A stretch of DNA of 64,000 nt from assembly GCA_030770545.1 (NCBI GenBank), contig CM061100.1, positions 1,433,501 through 1,497,500 of the forward strand, read 5' to 3'. Of this stretch, positions 9,690 to 21,900 are shown one piece after another; position 1 is the stretch's first letter; every line of letters starts with the position of its first letter. The stretch is from Macropodus opercularis (lineage: Eukaryota; Chordata; Actinopteri; Anabantiformes; Osphronemidae). The position numbers and the translations under genes are program-made. The notes beneath the pieces were generated by a model, which ran no database searches, was not told the origin of the DNA, and worked only from the letters and a program-made list of their open reading frames with translations.

Positions 9690-12072
9690 ATGGAAATTTT
9701 GTGGAAGACGCTGACTTGGACACTGAGCCTGGTAGTGATGGCTGCTTCTGAATTTCAAAGCTCTAGCAGACTTTCGCACAACTCTCAAGGTATGATGTAG
9801 GCAGGTGGGCAGAAAGATTCCAGAACCGTTGCTCATTCTAACATGTTCTGCTCTTGTCTCCTGTTAAAGACGAGTTCCTGTCCTACCTGCAGCACTACCA
9901 GCTGACTGTCCCGGTGCAGGTGGACGAGAACGGAGAGTTCCTGAGCTACACTGTGAAGCACCACCGGCCGGGTCGGCGGCGACGGGGCGCAGCGGACCCC
10001 CCGCTGGCCGCCTTGGACCCAGACCCACCGGAGACCCGAGTGTTCTACAGACTGTCAGCCTACGGAAAGCACTTTCACCTAAACCTGACACTCAACCCCC
10101 ACCTGGTGTCAAAACACTTCACAGTGGAGTACTGGGGGAAGGAAGGCGTGGAGTGGCGTCACACCATGGTCGACAACTGCCACTACGTCGGATTCCTGCA
10201 CAATCAGCAAAGCACGACCAGAGTGGCGCTCAGCAACTGCAAGGGCCTGGTGAGTTCAAAGTGGCCTTTCTACCACAATGACCTGCCCTCAGAGCCACGA
10301 GCCCAAACGAGCCTTGATGCTCATGTCAGAACGTAAACCGAGCTCTGCTCCAGAGGATTAGCCCAGTAGTTTACTTAACAGAACCGTGGCTCCCTTCCAC
10401 TTGGCGCCGGCGGCTTGGAATGAGGTGATGCTCATGCAGAAACGTCACCATCTGGGTGATGTGCAGGTGCTAAGCAGCAGAGAGTCGGTGCAGTGTGGGA
10501 GCTGTAGCTCATCTGTGTAACGGTCAAAGTGGGCCGAGCCGTACGAGCGTCGAGTGGTCCCGTCCAAGCCTTTCCCCACAGAACAGACCGCCTGCCCACG
10601 TCCTCATTTCTAATCAAGACGTTGGAAGAAAGCTGAATAGCTGCTATCGCTTCAGAATAACTAAAGAAGGGGAAAAAGATCCTGCTTCTTATTGGCAAAC
10701 ACGAAGCCAAATGTGTTGGCAAGACCCACAGCGAGCATCATAAACTGAATTAGTGTTTTTTTCTCGCAGCACCAAAAATGGACAAAACTGTGTGTGTGCT
10801 TTAATGCAACCAGCTGCCTGGACAGGTTGAGAACGTGACATCGCGCTCTGTTAAAGTGTTTCTCTCTGCTAGTGTGATGCGTTTTCTGTGTCGGTAAACA
10901 GCAGATTGTTTCTCACATCAGCATCGCGTCACATATGAGTTATTTGAAGGAGAACACGAAGCAGAGAGAACCCTGATCCAAGGAACGACGGCGAGCTAAC
11001 GATCGTACCTTCATACCACCGTCCTTCATTCTGTTGTTTACTGACTAAACTTTGATTCGCTTCGCTCCTGCATCGTCAGGTGAGCGCAGTGTTCATGTGT
11101 TTATTACCGCTTCCCTTCGTTTGTGTCTCCCCCATCAAGCACGGCGTCATAACAACAGAGGAAGAACAGTACTTAATCGAGCCACTGAAGAACGCATCCT
11201 CCACCACCTCCAACGGATGGAGCCTGGAGGAAGCACAGCAACACGTTATTTATAAAATGTCTGCCATTCCCTCACCACAGGAGCCGAGCCAGGAGTTCAG
11301 CTGTGGCATTTCAGGTTGGTGAACCTCCATCTGGGCTGGACTCTGTGTGGGTGGAACTGACGCACGTGAATGACTATACATAGCAGGTTAGAGGAAGCGC
11401 TGGTTTGGTTCTAGGCCCAGGTTCTGCTGGACTTGAGCGGGCCTCTTGTGTGCTGTAGCTGCTTCTGGCCTGGCTGAACCTGCATGACAGAGGCTCGCGC
11501 CAGCTTTCATAAAAGGCCTTTTCGTGCTTGGCTCTTACTTTTTTACGCAAACACAAATCCTATTTACTCAACCGACAATCATGTTCAGATAACTCAGGTC
11601 CCTCCAAATACGCTGTCTGCTGACAGACCTGGAAAAAGAACCAGGTGGATGTTTAGGTATTTGAGCCAAGGTCTTATAATAAGCAGCGAAGGCTGTCATC
11701 ACCAGGAAGCCAGCAGGTCCAGACATGTGCCATCTAACTTTTTCCCAGAGCATCTGGGTCATAAAGCAAAGACTCAAGCTAAGGTTCAAAGAGGCAGATT
11801 TCCTCTGTTGTTCCTACTGCTGCTGCAGACGGACTCCTGACTCACTGTGACCAGTCTCTGCCTCCCTGTTGCTTACAGACCTCATTAAAAGCAGCGCACC
11901 TTGCCAGCACAGCACAACATCCCCCGCTCCCCCGCACGCGAGCGTCCACCGTCGCAAACGCTCCATCAGCACCGAGCGCTTTGTGGAGACACTCGTGGTT
12001 GCCGATAAAATGATGGTCGGTTACCACGGACGCAAAGACATCGAGCACTACATCTTGTCTGTCATGAATATT
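9690..12072 (+). other. adamts6: ADAMTS6 signal peptide and propeptide exons (1-4)
   Basis: Residues 1 to about 20 (MEILWKTLTWTLSLVVMAAS) look like a signal peptide. The propeptide runs to residue 246. It has two basic cleavage motifs, RRRR at residues 69-72 and RRKR at 243-246. The second sits just before the conserved mature start SISTERFVETLVV. Cys215 in SCGIS is at the position expected for the cysteine switch that holds the zinc site inactive. An N-glycosylation motif (NAS) lies at 178-180. The stretch between Cys215 and RRKR (exons 3-4) is the part least like the mammalian protein as I recall it and looks like a poorly conserved linker. Removal by furin-type convertases is the family rule; efficiency here is unknown. 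Confidence 0.85.
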
Positions 12073-15000
12073 GTAAGTTTGATCCTACTTTCTTTCCATT
12101 TCGCTGTCACATCATCTGACGCTGGCAGTTTTGCGTTGTGACATACGGACACAATTTGTCTGACTTTGTGTCTTTCTTCTTTTCTGGAGGTCAGGTTGCC
12201 AAACTTTACCGTGATGCCAGTCTAGGAAATGTTGTGAACATTATTGTGACGCGACTGATTGTTCTCACGGAGGATCAGGTAGGAAAGCGTCTCTTGCTAC
12301 ACGTCACCTTTTATTTCATCTAAGCTCTCGTTTTATTGACGCGTGTGATGGTCATGGCTGCCAGTATCTTCCCTCACACAGTGTAGTAGCTCCTTCTGCT
12401 AAATGTTAATTACGGGTCTGTCCAGTAACGTGATAAATGCTTCAGATCTCCTCATTTATTCTTCTTTCTCTGATTGTGCAAGGCCTCCATCCACTCTGAC
12501 GTCTATCCTCCTGTTAATTCAGTGCAGTACTCCTCTATATAATTCACTCAGGCTCAGTGTCGCACGTCTCCCCCGTCTATTCCCTTACTGTGTGGTTTAG
12601 TATCCGTAGATAGGAGGCGAAGGGAGAGGGAGGGGTGACGTCCAAGAGGAGGCCGCGGGGTCGGAATGCATCAGTCTACTCACACGGATCGACTTGTACT
12701 GTGCGCTGTACTAACACCCGCGTGCTGCTGTGATTGCAGCCGAACCTGGAGATCAACCACCACGCTGACAAGTCTCTGGACAGCTTCTGTAAGTGGCAGA
12801 AGTCCATCCTGTCTCATCACGGCGACGGCAACAGCATCCCAGAAAACGGGATGGCTCACCATGACAACGCCGTCCTGATCACCCGGTAAGCTTGGAGACA
12901 GTCTCCAGTCTTTGCTCACGCAGCAGTATCACAAGCCAAGGTGGATTTAGGCGGCAGGTCATCTGCTGTGCGTGAGGTAGCTACCATCACATCCAGCCGC
13001 TGAAACTGATGGGAATGAAGACAAGTAGAGCTGTGTCTGACGTACTGTACCTGTCACGCTGCAATTTATGTCGAGGGTGTTACCATAAAACAGCAAAACG
13101 CTGTCATTACCTGGAAGAGGCTCTATTGTTGCCAGAACTGTTTTGGCTCCATAACCTAGCAACAGCAGTGTGTTTATTACTCCTGACTGGTTTTGTCAAA
13201 AGAGCAAATCGAGGTGTATAATTGATACGAGCCAAGACGTTTGACTTTTTGCGTGTTGTTCCAGCTTTTCTTGTTTGTCGTCTGTCAGCTGATGCTCTCC
13301 AGCTCCTGGCTGGCTGCTGTTTTTATTGGTTTGAGCCCAGCCCCGATAGGCTGCTCGCTCTCTGTGGCTGTAACCTTTTCTGCATTGTCTGATAGAAACG
13401 GCTGCTGTTATAGTTTTAGATGCCAACACCTCCTGGATCCATGGATCTAACTCACAAAGTGACAACCTTTTAAACGTGGTCACTGTCAGAGCGAATCTCA
13501 GGCTACGCGTCCCATCAGGATCACATAGCGGCAGATATCGATCCGACTTTAATCCAGCGCCGCCGTGGTGTCAGAATTAGGGGAACCGGCTAAGTATAGC
13601 ATCACAGAGCTGCTAATGCAGCTTTAGATCTTGAGCTGGTTATAAACGTATTTTTGCCAACAGGTGGTTCAGGGGGTTCTGTAACTGCAGCTTTCCTCAT
13701 TTCACGCAGGTTGGACAGGCATGAACTCTGCTGCCCATAGATGGTGCACGTCAACGCAGCCGCTGCTTCGTAGCCAAAGCCGTAATTCACATCAGCTGCT
13801 TGTGTCAAATCCATATGACTGCGTCCTGGTAGCTGTTGAGTAAATAAAGTATTGGTAAATAATAAAACCAAGGCAAAGCGTGGGCGGGCGATAATGAGAC
13901 ACTAAGCCGCTGGGACGAGGCTGAGCGCAGCCTTGGAGCAGTCAGACGGTGGCGCGATAGCTGGTGCAACCGTTTAGCACAGAGGGCACTTCAGTAGTTC
14001 ATCCTCCAATCAGTCATGAAAGTCGAGCTGAAACACGTCATTGACTCTACCAACAGAATGTCGCCTCCCTAAATGGATCTTCTATACGTTTGGTAGCCCA
14101 ACATTCTTCAGCTTAAGCCTCGAAAACCAAACATCTCCTGGTAAAATTGAGTGTTAATAAAATGTCCTATTATTTTAGTATCAACTAAACCTGTTGGATC
14201 TGTATCCAAAAGCAGGTTTGACGTTATAAGTTACAGCAACGCAACAAAAACTGTTGCCAACACAGTTAGAAGTGACCATATGCTGCTATTTTCCTGGTGT
14301 TCACACCAAGTGCAGCTTAAAAACCTCCAGTAAATAAATCTTATGATTATTTGCTATAAAAATACTGCATAGGTTCAGAAAAGCAGACATTGTCCCAGTT
14401 CTCCACCGTAACAGTGACGTCTGTTGCTCTGCTGAGCAGCTTTCAGCCTTGTGTGGAATGTGGTCTGTCACATTCAGAAAAGGACACAGAGGGAAATAAA
14501 TCTAAATACATAGACTTCCTCAACGAGGTCACGATTCTGCCTCGTTGGTTTGGAGCTGCTCCACCGGGAAGAGGGAAGAGTTTACAGGGAGGGAGAAGAA
14601 GAAGAAGCTACGTCTGCTTGGTTTTAGCCTTCGCTGTGTTTCATAGGTAGAGTTCACCAGAACGAAGACTCAAGAGCCTGCAGAAGGGATTTACACTACA
14701 TGCTGAAAACTCCTCATTTAAGTATTTGTGCTCTTTTCTTTCTGTCTGTCCTCAGATATGACATCTGCACCTACAAGAACAAACCCTGTGGAACCTTAGG
14801 TAAGTTTCACAATGATCACATTTACCGAACAATCGCTACCAAAGATGCTGCAGATGAGCGACGGGGGACATTTCAGCTCGTCTCGATAGGTCGCAGCTTG
14901 TCTAGTCAAGGCTCAAAATGACCCTCCTGTTGTCCCGGGAGGCACAAAAATAGCATCTGGTACAAAGCGATGCAGCATTTGAGGCTGTTTGGGAAAACAG

Positions 15001-15875
15001 TTCAACTGTTTAAATGAAATCAAAGCTCCTGCTTGCGACCAGTGGTACCGTGAGACCCCTCAGACCCGTCTCTCCCTGTGACATCGCGTATAGAACCAGG
15101 CTGGGGATGCGAGGTTTGTTTCGAGCCTCGTGCGCATACAGACACCTGCCTGTTGCCTCGACTATTCAGCTCCTTTGCAGACGGCATGAGGAGGATGTTT
15201 TCACTGTCATAGCTCCTCAGCGGCTTCCCTCTGTGGTCGTCTCCTCCCATGGCCTCCAGTTTATAAAAGCCCTCGGTCTCCCACCTCAGTTTGTCTAAGG
15301 TGTTTACACTTCCACCGCGGGGGGTTGAGAGAGAGACAAAGGAGCAGGAGGCATGTGTTGGAGGGGACACTTGAAAGGAGGGGGTGCAGGTAAAGAGGAG
15401 AGTAGTGACAGAAGGAGGAGATGGAGAAGAGGAGGAGGAGGAGCTGAAAGGAAAATGGAAGGGGAAAAGGACAATTACAGGGGGAGCTGGAGATGGAGTG
15501 ATGTGGTGGTGGTATAGGGGGTAGGACAGCAGTGACACAGACCCCCACTCCTCCCTCCTCAACTCCCCACCCAGCACCTCTCTCTCCATCTTATCTCTGG
15601 AAGGGCCCTGCAGGCACCACAGTATATCTTGGAGCTAATATTGTGACTTCGGGGTTGGTTTGACAGATTGACCGCATTCGTCACATTCCCCCGGTCGCTT
15701 TAATTGCCCAGGCATCTGCTTGGCTTCCTCGTCGTCTCACCCCGCGGCCTCCCCCTCCTCTCCTCGCAGGGATCATGCTCCCGGGTCAGATCGCTGGCCT
15801 TCAGGGTCGCAGCGTAATCACAGGGCTGGAGATAATGCTCAGTCCACCCTGGTGTTAAGAAAACAACTTGCCGAG

Positions 15876-15913
<38 letters not shown>

Positions 15914-18900
15914 GCGCAGTCGCTTACAGTCACACTTTACTCTCTCCTCACACACATTCTTACACTAATCGCAGAGCAGCCAGCCTTCTTCCGTTGCCTC
16001 CCTCCCTCTTTCTTCACCTCCAGGCTGCCTCCATGGTGCAGGGCGGCCTTCTGATTTGCGAGTCTATTCTTGTTTAGCCTCTTAGCGCCTGTTTTAGCAG
16101 CGAGGCGGCTACCAGTGCTCAGCGCCAGAACGCCATTCACGCACGTCATCATCCCTTACTGACATCTGAGCAGAGATGCAGTTGTCTCAGTGCAGCTAAC
16201 TCCCATGCGGTAACGGCACGTAATGCGTTATTTAGCGTTTCCTCTGGGGATGATTATGGAGACAGGCATGAAGGTAACGTTGCTACACGGCTAAATTAAA
16301 CCCACTGACCTTCGTTACGTGTGACAGAACGCAGGAGTCGCCTTCATGGCCCAGTGCAACAAGCTAAAAGTGAGGCCGTGTCTGCTGACCCTTGACGTTT
16401 TGTGAAGAATTTTTATGGCTCTTCCTCTTTACAACAACATAATTAAAACGCTCTTTGCTTCACATGCATGAATGCACATCCCCCGACACACACACACCTG
16501 CTCTGCGCCGTCATTTGATCCCCTCTGCGTCACCTGTAGATGTAATCTGTGAGCTGCCTCCTGTCTCCCTATCTGGATTGTGGAGAGGGTCTAACTAAGC
16601 ATTTCTCTCACCAGTCTCCACTTCTTTAAATGAGTAAACTGCGTATATGTGTCGTGTTACAGGCTGAATTGAAATGTGTCTAACCAGGACGGTCTGTGAG
16701 CGTAGCGCTGAGCAGGTGATCGCACGTGTGGAATCCTCGTTTTATGACTCTGTGCTTGTTTGCCGGTCTGGCATGCGCGTGTTTCTGTGTCCAGGCTTGG
16801 CCTCGGTGGCTGGAATGTGTGAGCCCGAGAGGAGCTGCAGCATCAATGAAGACATCGGCCTCGGTTCTGCTTTCACCATCGCACACGAGATCGGCCACAA
16901 GTGAGTTTCAGGATGTTTCAAATCCTAATATAAACTTAAAACAGACCGTTATCACCTAAAACACCACCTGGCGTCTGCGTGTGCATCTGTATCCGGATGA
17001 AGCGCAGCCTCAGCGTGTGCTCTACAGCAATCATCAAACCTACCGACTACTCTGGTGCAGCCGACCTTCGCGTTGCCTTCACCCCGGCAGCCGTGTCTAC
17101 ATCTGGCTCTCTCTTCCTGAATTAAAGCAGAATAACAATGATCTATTAGTCTGTTTCTCCCTCTCGAGAGAGTTCAGCAAGACGTCTCATGTCTGCTTCT
17201 GTTGTGGGGCTGTAAAAATAGTCTCTGCTTCTAGAGGATGTGTAAAAAAACTCACGGCAGCGAGGTTTGATTTATTTCTGGAGGAGGGTAAAATGTCATA
17301 AACGCCAGCCTCAGAAAAACAGTTTCAGACTGCGATGTGGTCGGGTTTGTTATATACATTAGACTTGATTTGTGCTCCTGGACTGGAAGGACGAGCGAGC
17401 GCCTACGTGAGATCCGGCTGAAATGCGACATCCAAACAGATAAGATCTAAGAAATGAAATAATGAGAATCGATTGTCTGTCAGCCCAGTCTGTGAAACAG
17501 TGCGTCTGTTCTCTGACCCAGCACTGGTCTAAGGAGCCTCCTCCCAGCTTCCAGTCTGTGGCGACTCCCCCTCCCGCCTGCTCAGACCTGCAGGTGGTGA
17601 CTGACAGACAGGCATCATTCAGACCAGTGATTAGACCTTTTTTGTTCCTGCCGAGCTCCAGACAGGGTTTGACACTTGACCTCTGCACACAGCTGTTTCA
17701 GAGCCACTGGGGAAGAACCCTCCTGTCCAGCAACGTGGCCCAACTAAGGCCATTGAAGTGCCTTCATCGCAGATTTCATTTGCTGTGTTTCAGTTTCGGC
17801 ATGAACCACGATGGGATCGGGAATTCCTGCGGAACCAAAGGCCACGAGACAGCCAAACTGATGGCCGCTCACATAACAGCCAACACCAACCCCTTCTCCT
17901 GGTCTGCCTGCAGCAAAGACTACATCACCAGTTTTCTGGAGTAAGTGGATGATGGCTGTTCCCTGCGGGACTGTCGGAGTGTGTTTGGGTTTGCTTGTGT
18001 GTACGTGCAGCAGACAGAGAGGTGCATGCCTGTTTTCCTGCTCAGCTGCCTTGCGGTGACCCGCTAGGCTGTCGTTTATGCAGGTCCTTCTCCGCTTATT
18101 CGTGTCCGTTTCTCCTTGTGGCTGCGTATGATAACCGGATGCCTTCCACCCTTCCATCCTCGCACCGCAAGGCGGGTGACGTTAGAGCTCCTGCGGTCGT
18201 CTGTGGTGATGTGTAGGCCAGCTGGCCTCAACCACATACATATAAAAAGACAAGTGAACCAATGAGCAAACAGTAGCGTTTAAGAGTCTGCCGGCCGAGC
18301 ACGTCTCTAGAACTGAGTCTAAACACATACCTGTGACCAACACGGGACTAAAAGACTCCAGCCTGTGGAGCGTTAAGGAGGCTCGGCCCCTGGACAGGCT
18401 CCGAAGCAGCACTCGCCATCGCCGTGCCCGTCCGACCTCCCGCTGTCTCTCCTTCCCTCTGTGCTGTTAACCAAACAAAGCACATGAACAGAGATTTACA
18501 ATGTCACGTGTATCTGGCGGTTACAATACAGACTCATTGTTTACCCAACAGAACACACCTTCCTGCCTCAAGTGCAAAGGACAGGTTCAAACACTGCAGG
18601 TCAGCCTTATGTGGTCTCAAGAGATCACAGGTGATAACATCTCACCGGCCATGACACTGTTGCTGAACTGGTACTTTGATAACATGCTGTTGTTTTTCAA
18701 ACTGTACTACGTTGGTTTGCTCGCAGTGACTCTGAGCTTTACTGCGTTACTAATATTAAAATACTGCTTCCAGATCCAGCAGGCAGTGGTTTCGTAGCCC
18801 ACGTTGCACTAGCAGTCCTGAGACAGCTGGGAAGGAGTTTCCTCTCTCTCCTGTGTCACCGGCGCAGCAGCGAGTTTCACTGTGTTTGTGCTGCTCGTGT

Positions 18901-21900
18901 TTAGTTGCCTGGTTGTGCTGAGCAGCCACGTTTTACTCGTTGAGCTTTAAGCCTTGATTGGAGACACCTGTGCTTACGGAGGTAACTGGCAGCGCAACGT
19001 ACTGTGAAAGCAAACACCACTAATGTAGCTACTGTGATAAAGCAGAGAAGCAGCTGGTAAATCTGATCCAGTGCAGCCAATTAAAATAAAAACATATTTA
19101 ACAGTAACTACAATCACTACACTAACCTTAACCTTTCACAATAAAATAATAATTGTAATACATTTTACTTGTAAGGTGCCTCTCAAAATATTTAAAAACT
19201 ATTTATGGAAGAAAAGGCCACAGGAAAAGCAGGAGGCTCAGTAAAAGCAGGAGCAGCAGGGAGGGATGAGCTCGGCCACTGAAGGCCAACCTGTGTTTAG
19301 ATGCTTTTAATGTGAAGCTGGTGGACGATCTGTTTGCATTAGCGGCACAGTGAAAGTTCAAGACATAACAGTGGGGTCACATGCATGGATGGAGTCACCG
19401 TCTCCCAGAGACGCGTCAACGGGTGACAGACCTGCGTTACAGGCGTGAAGCGGCGCTAACAGCGAAGGTTGGGAACAAGGTCATACAAGCTCTACAGCGC
19501 AAGCGAGAAGCATAGAAAACACACACACACACACACACACACAGCAGCTGTGGCTGTCAGAACATGTTTCCGGGTGAAAGCTGTGAGACCAGGGTTAGTG
19601 AACAGCGCTTGGGACAGAGATGACATGATTCCAAGCGGGACACAAAGACCCACTTCTCCGATACGCCGCCGTGTTCCCAGCCAAGCAACAAAAACTGTGG
19701 TTTCTCTTAGCAGAATCATCTTCTGCTCAACTTATTACACCATCACTTACGCGAGTGTTGCGTGAGTTTTGCCTTTTCATTTCGTTTTATTGCCTTCAGT
19801 CTTTATGTTTCTTACAAAAGGCTTTCTGTCTATAAACTCTGATTGTCCTCCCCTTCTCTCCCTCAATCAGAGTTCTGGATATCACACGCGCTTCCCCCTG
19901 CCAAGTAAACAACTTTGGCTGCGGTGTTGGCCTAGATTCACCGTCTTGCTTGAGCAATATGTAGCGCTTTGTTTGGGGTTTTCAGGAATGGTCTATGAAT
20001 GCACTCACATGTCAGTTCATTTCAGTTCCTCCACGTCTGCTTTGCCAGGTGGTTATAAACGCTAAAAGCCCCTCGGTTTGGGTCTATTAAACTCTCAGAC
20101 ACCACATGCTCCCTTTAATTTGATATTCGATTTGTGTGACTTGTGCCCTCTGATAATTGTTAGGTTAGCCTGACTTAATCATGCTTGGATCAGCACGGTT
20201 AATATTTACATGAATGGCCGCTGTCAAGAGTTCAAGGATTGCTGATGTCCCTGCTTATTAGAGGATATTTCCTCTCAGCATAATGAATTTGGCTGAACGT
20301 ACTGGACAGGAAGCCTTTGCGAGCAAGTCAAAGAATAGCCTCTATGTTTAAAGTTGGGCTATTTTGTCTCTCTCCAAACCAATAAATAGTGAGTGTTGCT
20401 TGCCCTTAGTGCCTGAGAGCCTGTCAGTGTGATGAGCGGGTCCTCTGAAGAGCAAGAGCCAAGAAATGGGATTATTCTATTCAGTAACTCACAAAGGAGC
20501 AAAGAAATAAAGAAGAAAGTGTTTGCTACTCTTTCAGTTCCCCCCAATGTATCCTCATCTGTTAGACAGACTAGAATGAAAACAAACATTTATCTGATTT
20601 ACTTGTTTAAATTCATTTAAGATTCTCCTGAAAGGCAAAAGTGATGGAAATATTTGGACCATGCAGTCTGGACCGCTTGAAAAATACCAAATACAAACAC
20701 AAGTTAAGACCAAACCAAACAAAAGTTGCTTAAAATACAACGAAATGATGCCAAAGAACATAGAACCTGCAAAACATGGTTGAAGAGCCTGTTTTTGTGA
20801 TTTGGGTGAACTGGATGCATAGGTTAACTCTTAAAGTAGTTAAACGTCCTCTTGTATTGTGAGTCTGTGTTTTAGTCTTTTCAGTAACAAAGCCCAGCTC
20901 TATGTTATTGTTGTCACGCGGCCCACTTTTCCTTTCGAGGGACGGGAAGCGTTCCACGGCGCTGCAGCTGCGGCCGCTGGAAGAGAACACGGCGTCATAG
21001 TAAATAGTGGTAGTCGTAGAATCCTCTGACTCAGAGAGAAGAGGGGGACGTGGGGATCACAATGAAACACATCTGTGGACTGGCACTTGTCTCGTCCAGT
21101 CACTTTATTCTAGTCTGTCACAGTCAAGATAATAAAAAGATTCTATTCTCTTGGCTCTCGTATGTGGGACAGGAAAGGCCTCCACACAACAACACAAATA
21201 ATTAGCAAGCAGACCACAAAAAGCATCGGCAGTGGAAACTCTGCTGATTTCTGCATATTTGCATATGTCTGACTACACAGACTAAATATAATCCTAGGCC
21301 TGAACACTCCAGGTTTGTCCTCCTTCTGTTGGCTCGTGGACTCAGAGCAGAGCCGTAAACCCAGCCACCGCCTGCCGCCTGCTCGTGCTTGGCTCGCTTT
21401 GATGAGGAGGTGTTGATGTGTAATACCAACATTGATTACACTTAATGTTAGGTCTCTGACAAGCTTCCTACAGCGGCGGTTCAGCGGTAGAAGGGGGGGG
21501 GGGGTCCGAATGGCCCAGTTTGGACACATCAGCAAGTGTAGAAAGGTTCCTTTGTGTAAGAAACAATCCTATTGTAGGTTTGTTTTTTGACAGCTCAGGT
21601 CGGGGGACGTGTCTGGACAACGAACCTCTGAAGCGAGACTTCCTGTACCCAACAGTGGCCCCGGGGCAAGTGTACGATGCAGACGAGCAGTGTCGCTTCC
21701 AGTACGGAGCCTCCTCCCGCCAGTGCAAGTATGGGGTAAGGAACCAGCATCCTTCTCTTCCTGCTGCCTCAGAGTGACCCCTGGTAAAAGCTGCTTTCAC
21801 GTCTGGGCTTGTGTGGAGTTTATTTCATAACTAGCATATCAAACTTCGAAGCTTCCTTGTTCTCAAGCATCCACATCTCACCTGATTCTTACAGCTAAAA

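Larger units (their letters stand above)
11998..21735 (+). other. adamts6: ADAMTS6 catalytic domain exons with zinc site (4-10)
   Basis: The reprolysin-type catalytic domain begins after residue 246. The zinc motif HExxHxxGxxH is complete: His405, Glu406, His409 and His415 in HEIGHNFGMNH. It is split between exon 8 (ends 16900) and exon 9 (starts 17794) inside the Asn410 codon. The downstream segment KLMAAHITANTNPFSWSACS carries the Met expected for the Met-turn. All catalytic residues are present, so the enzyme should be active. Exon 7 (14756-14799) is only 44 nt. Exon 10 leads into the disintegrin-like module. The introns here include the largest, 17941-21593, which has a CA repeat but no recognisable gene. 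Confidence 0.9.

Noticed and set aside
15020..15589. Minus-strand frame of 189 codons with Ser/Pro/Phe-rich sequence
   Set aside because: Low-complexity translation of a purine-rich intron stretch; an overlapping second frame is also open; no domain.
17462..17793. In-frame open extension upstream of ADAMTS6 exon 9
   Set aside because: A good acceptor at 17793 joins the zinc-site codons in phase; the upstream sequence has no family similarity.
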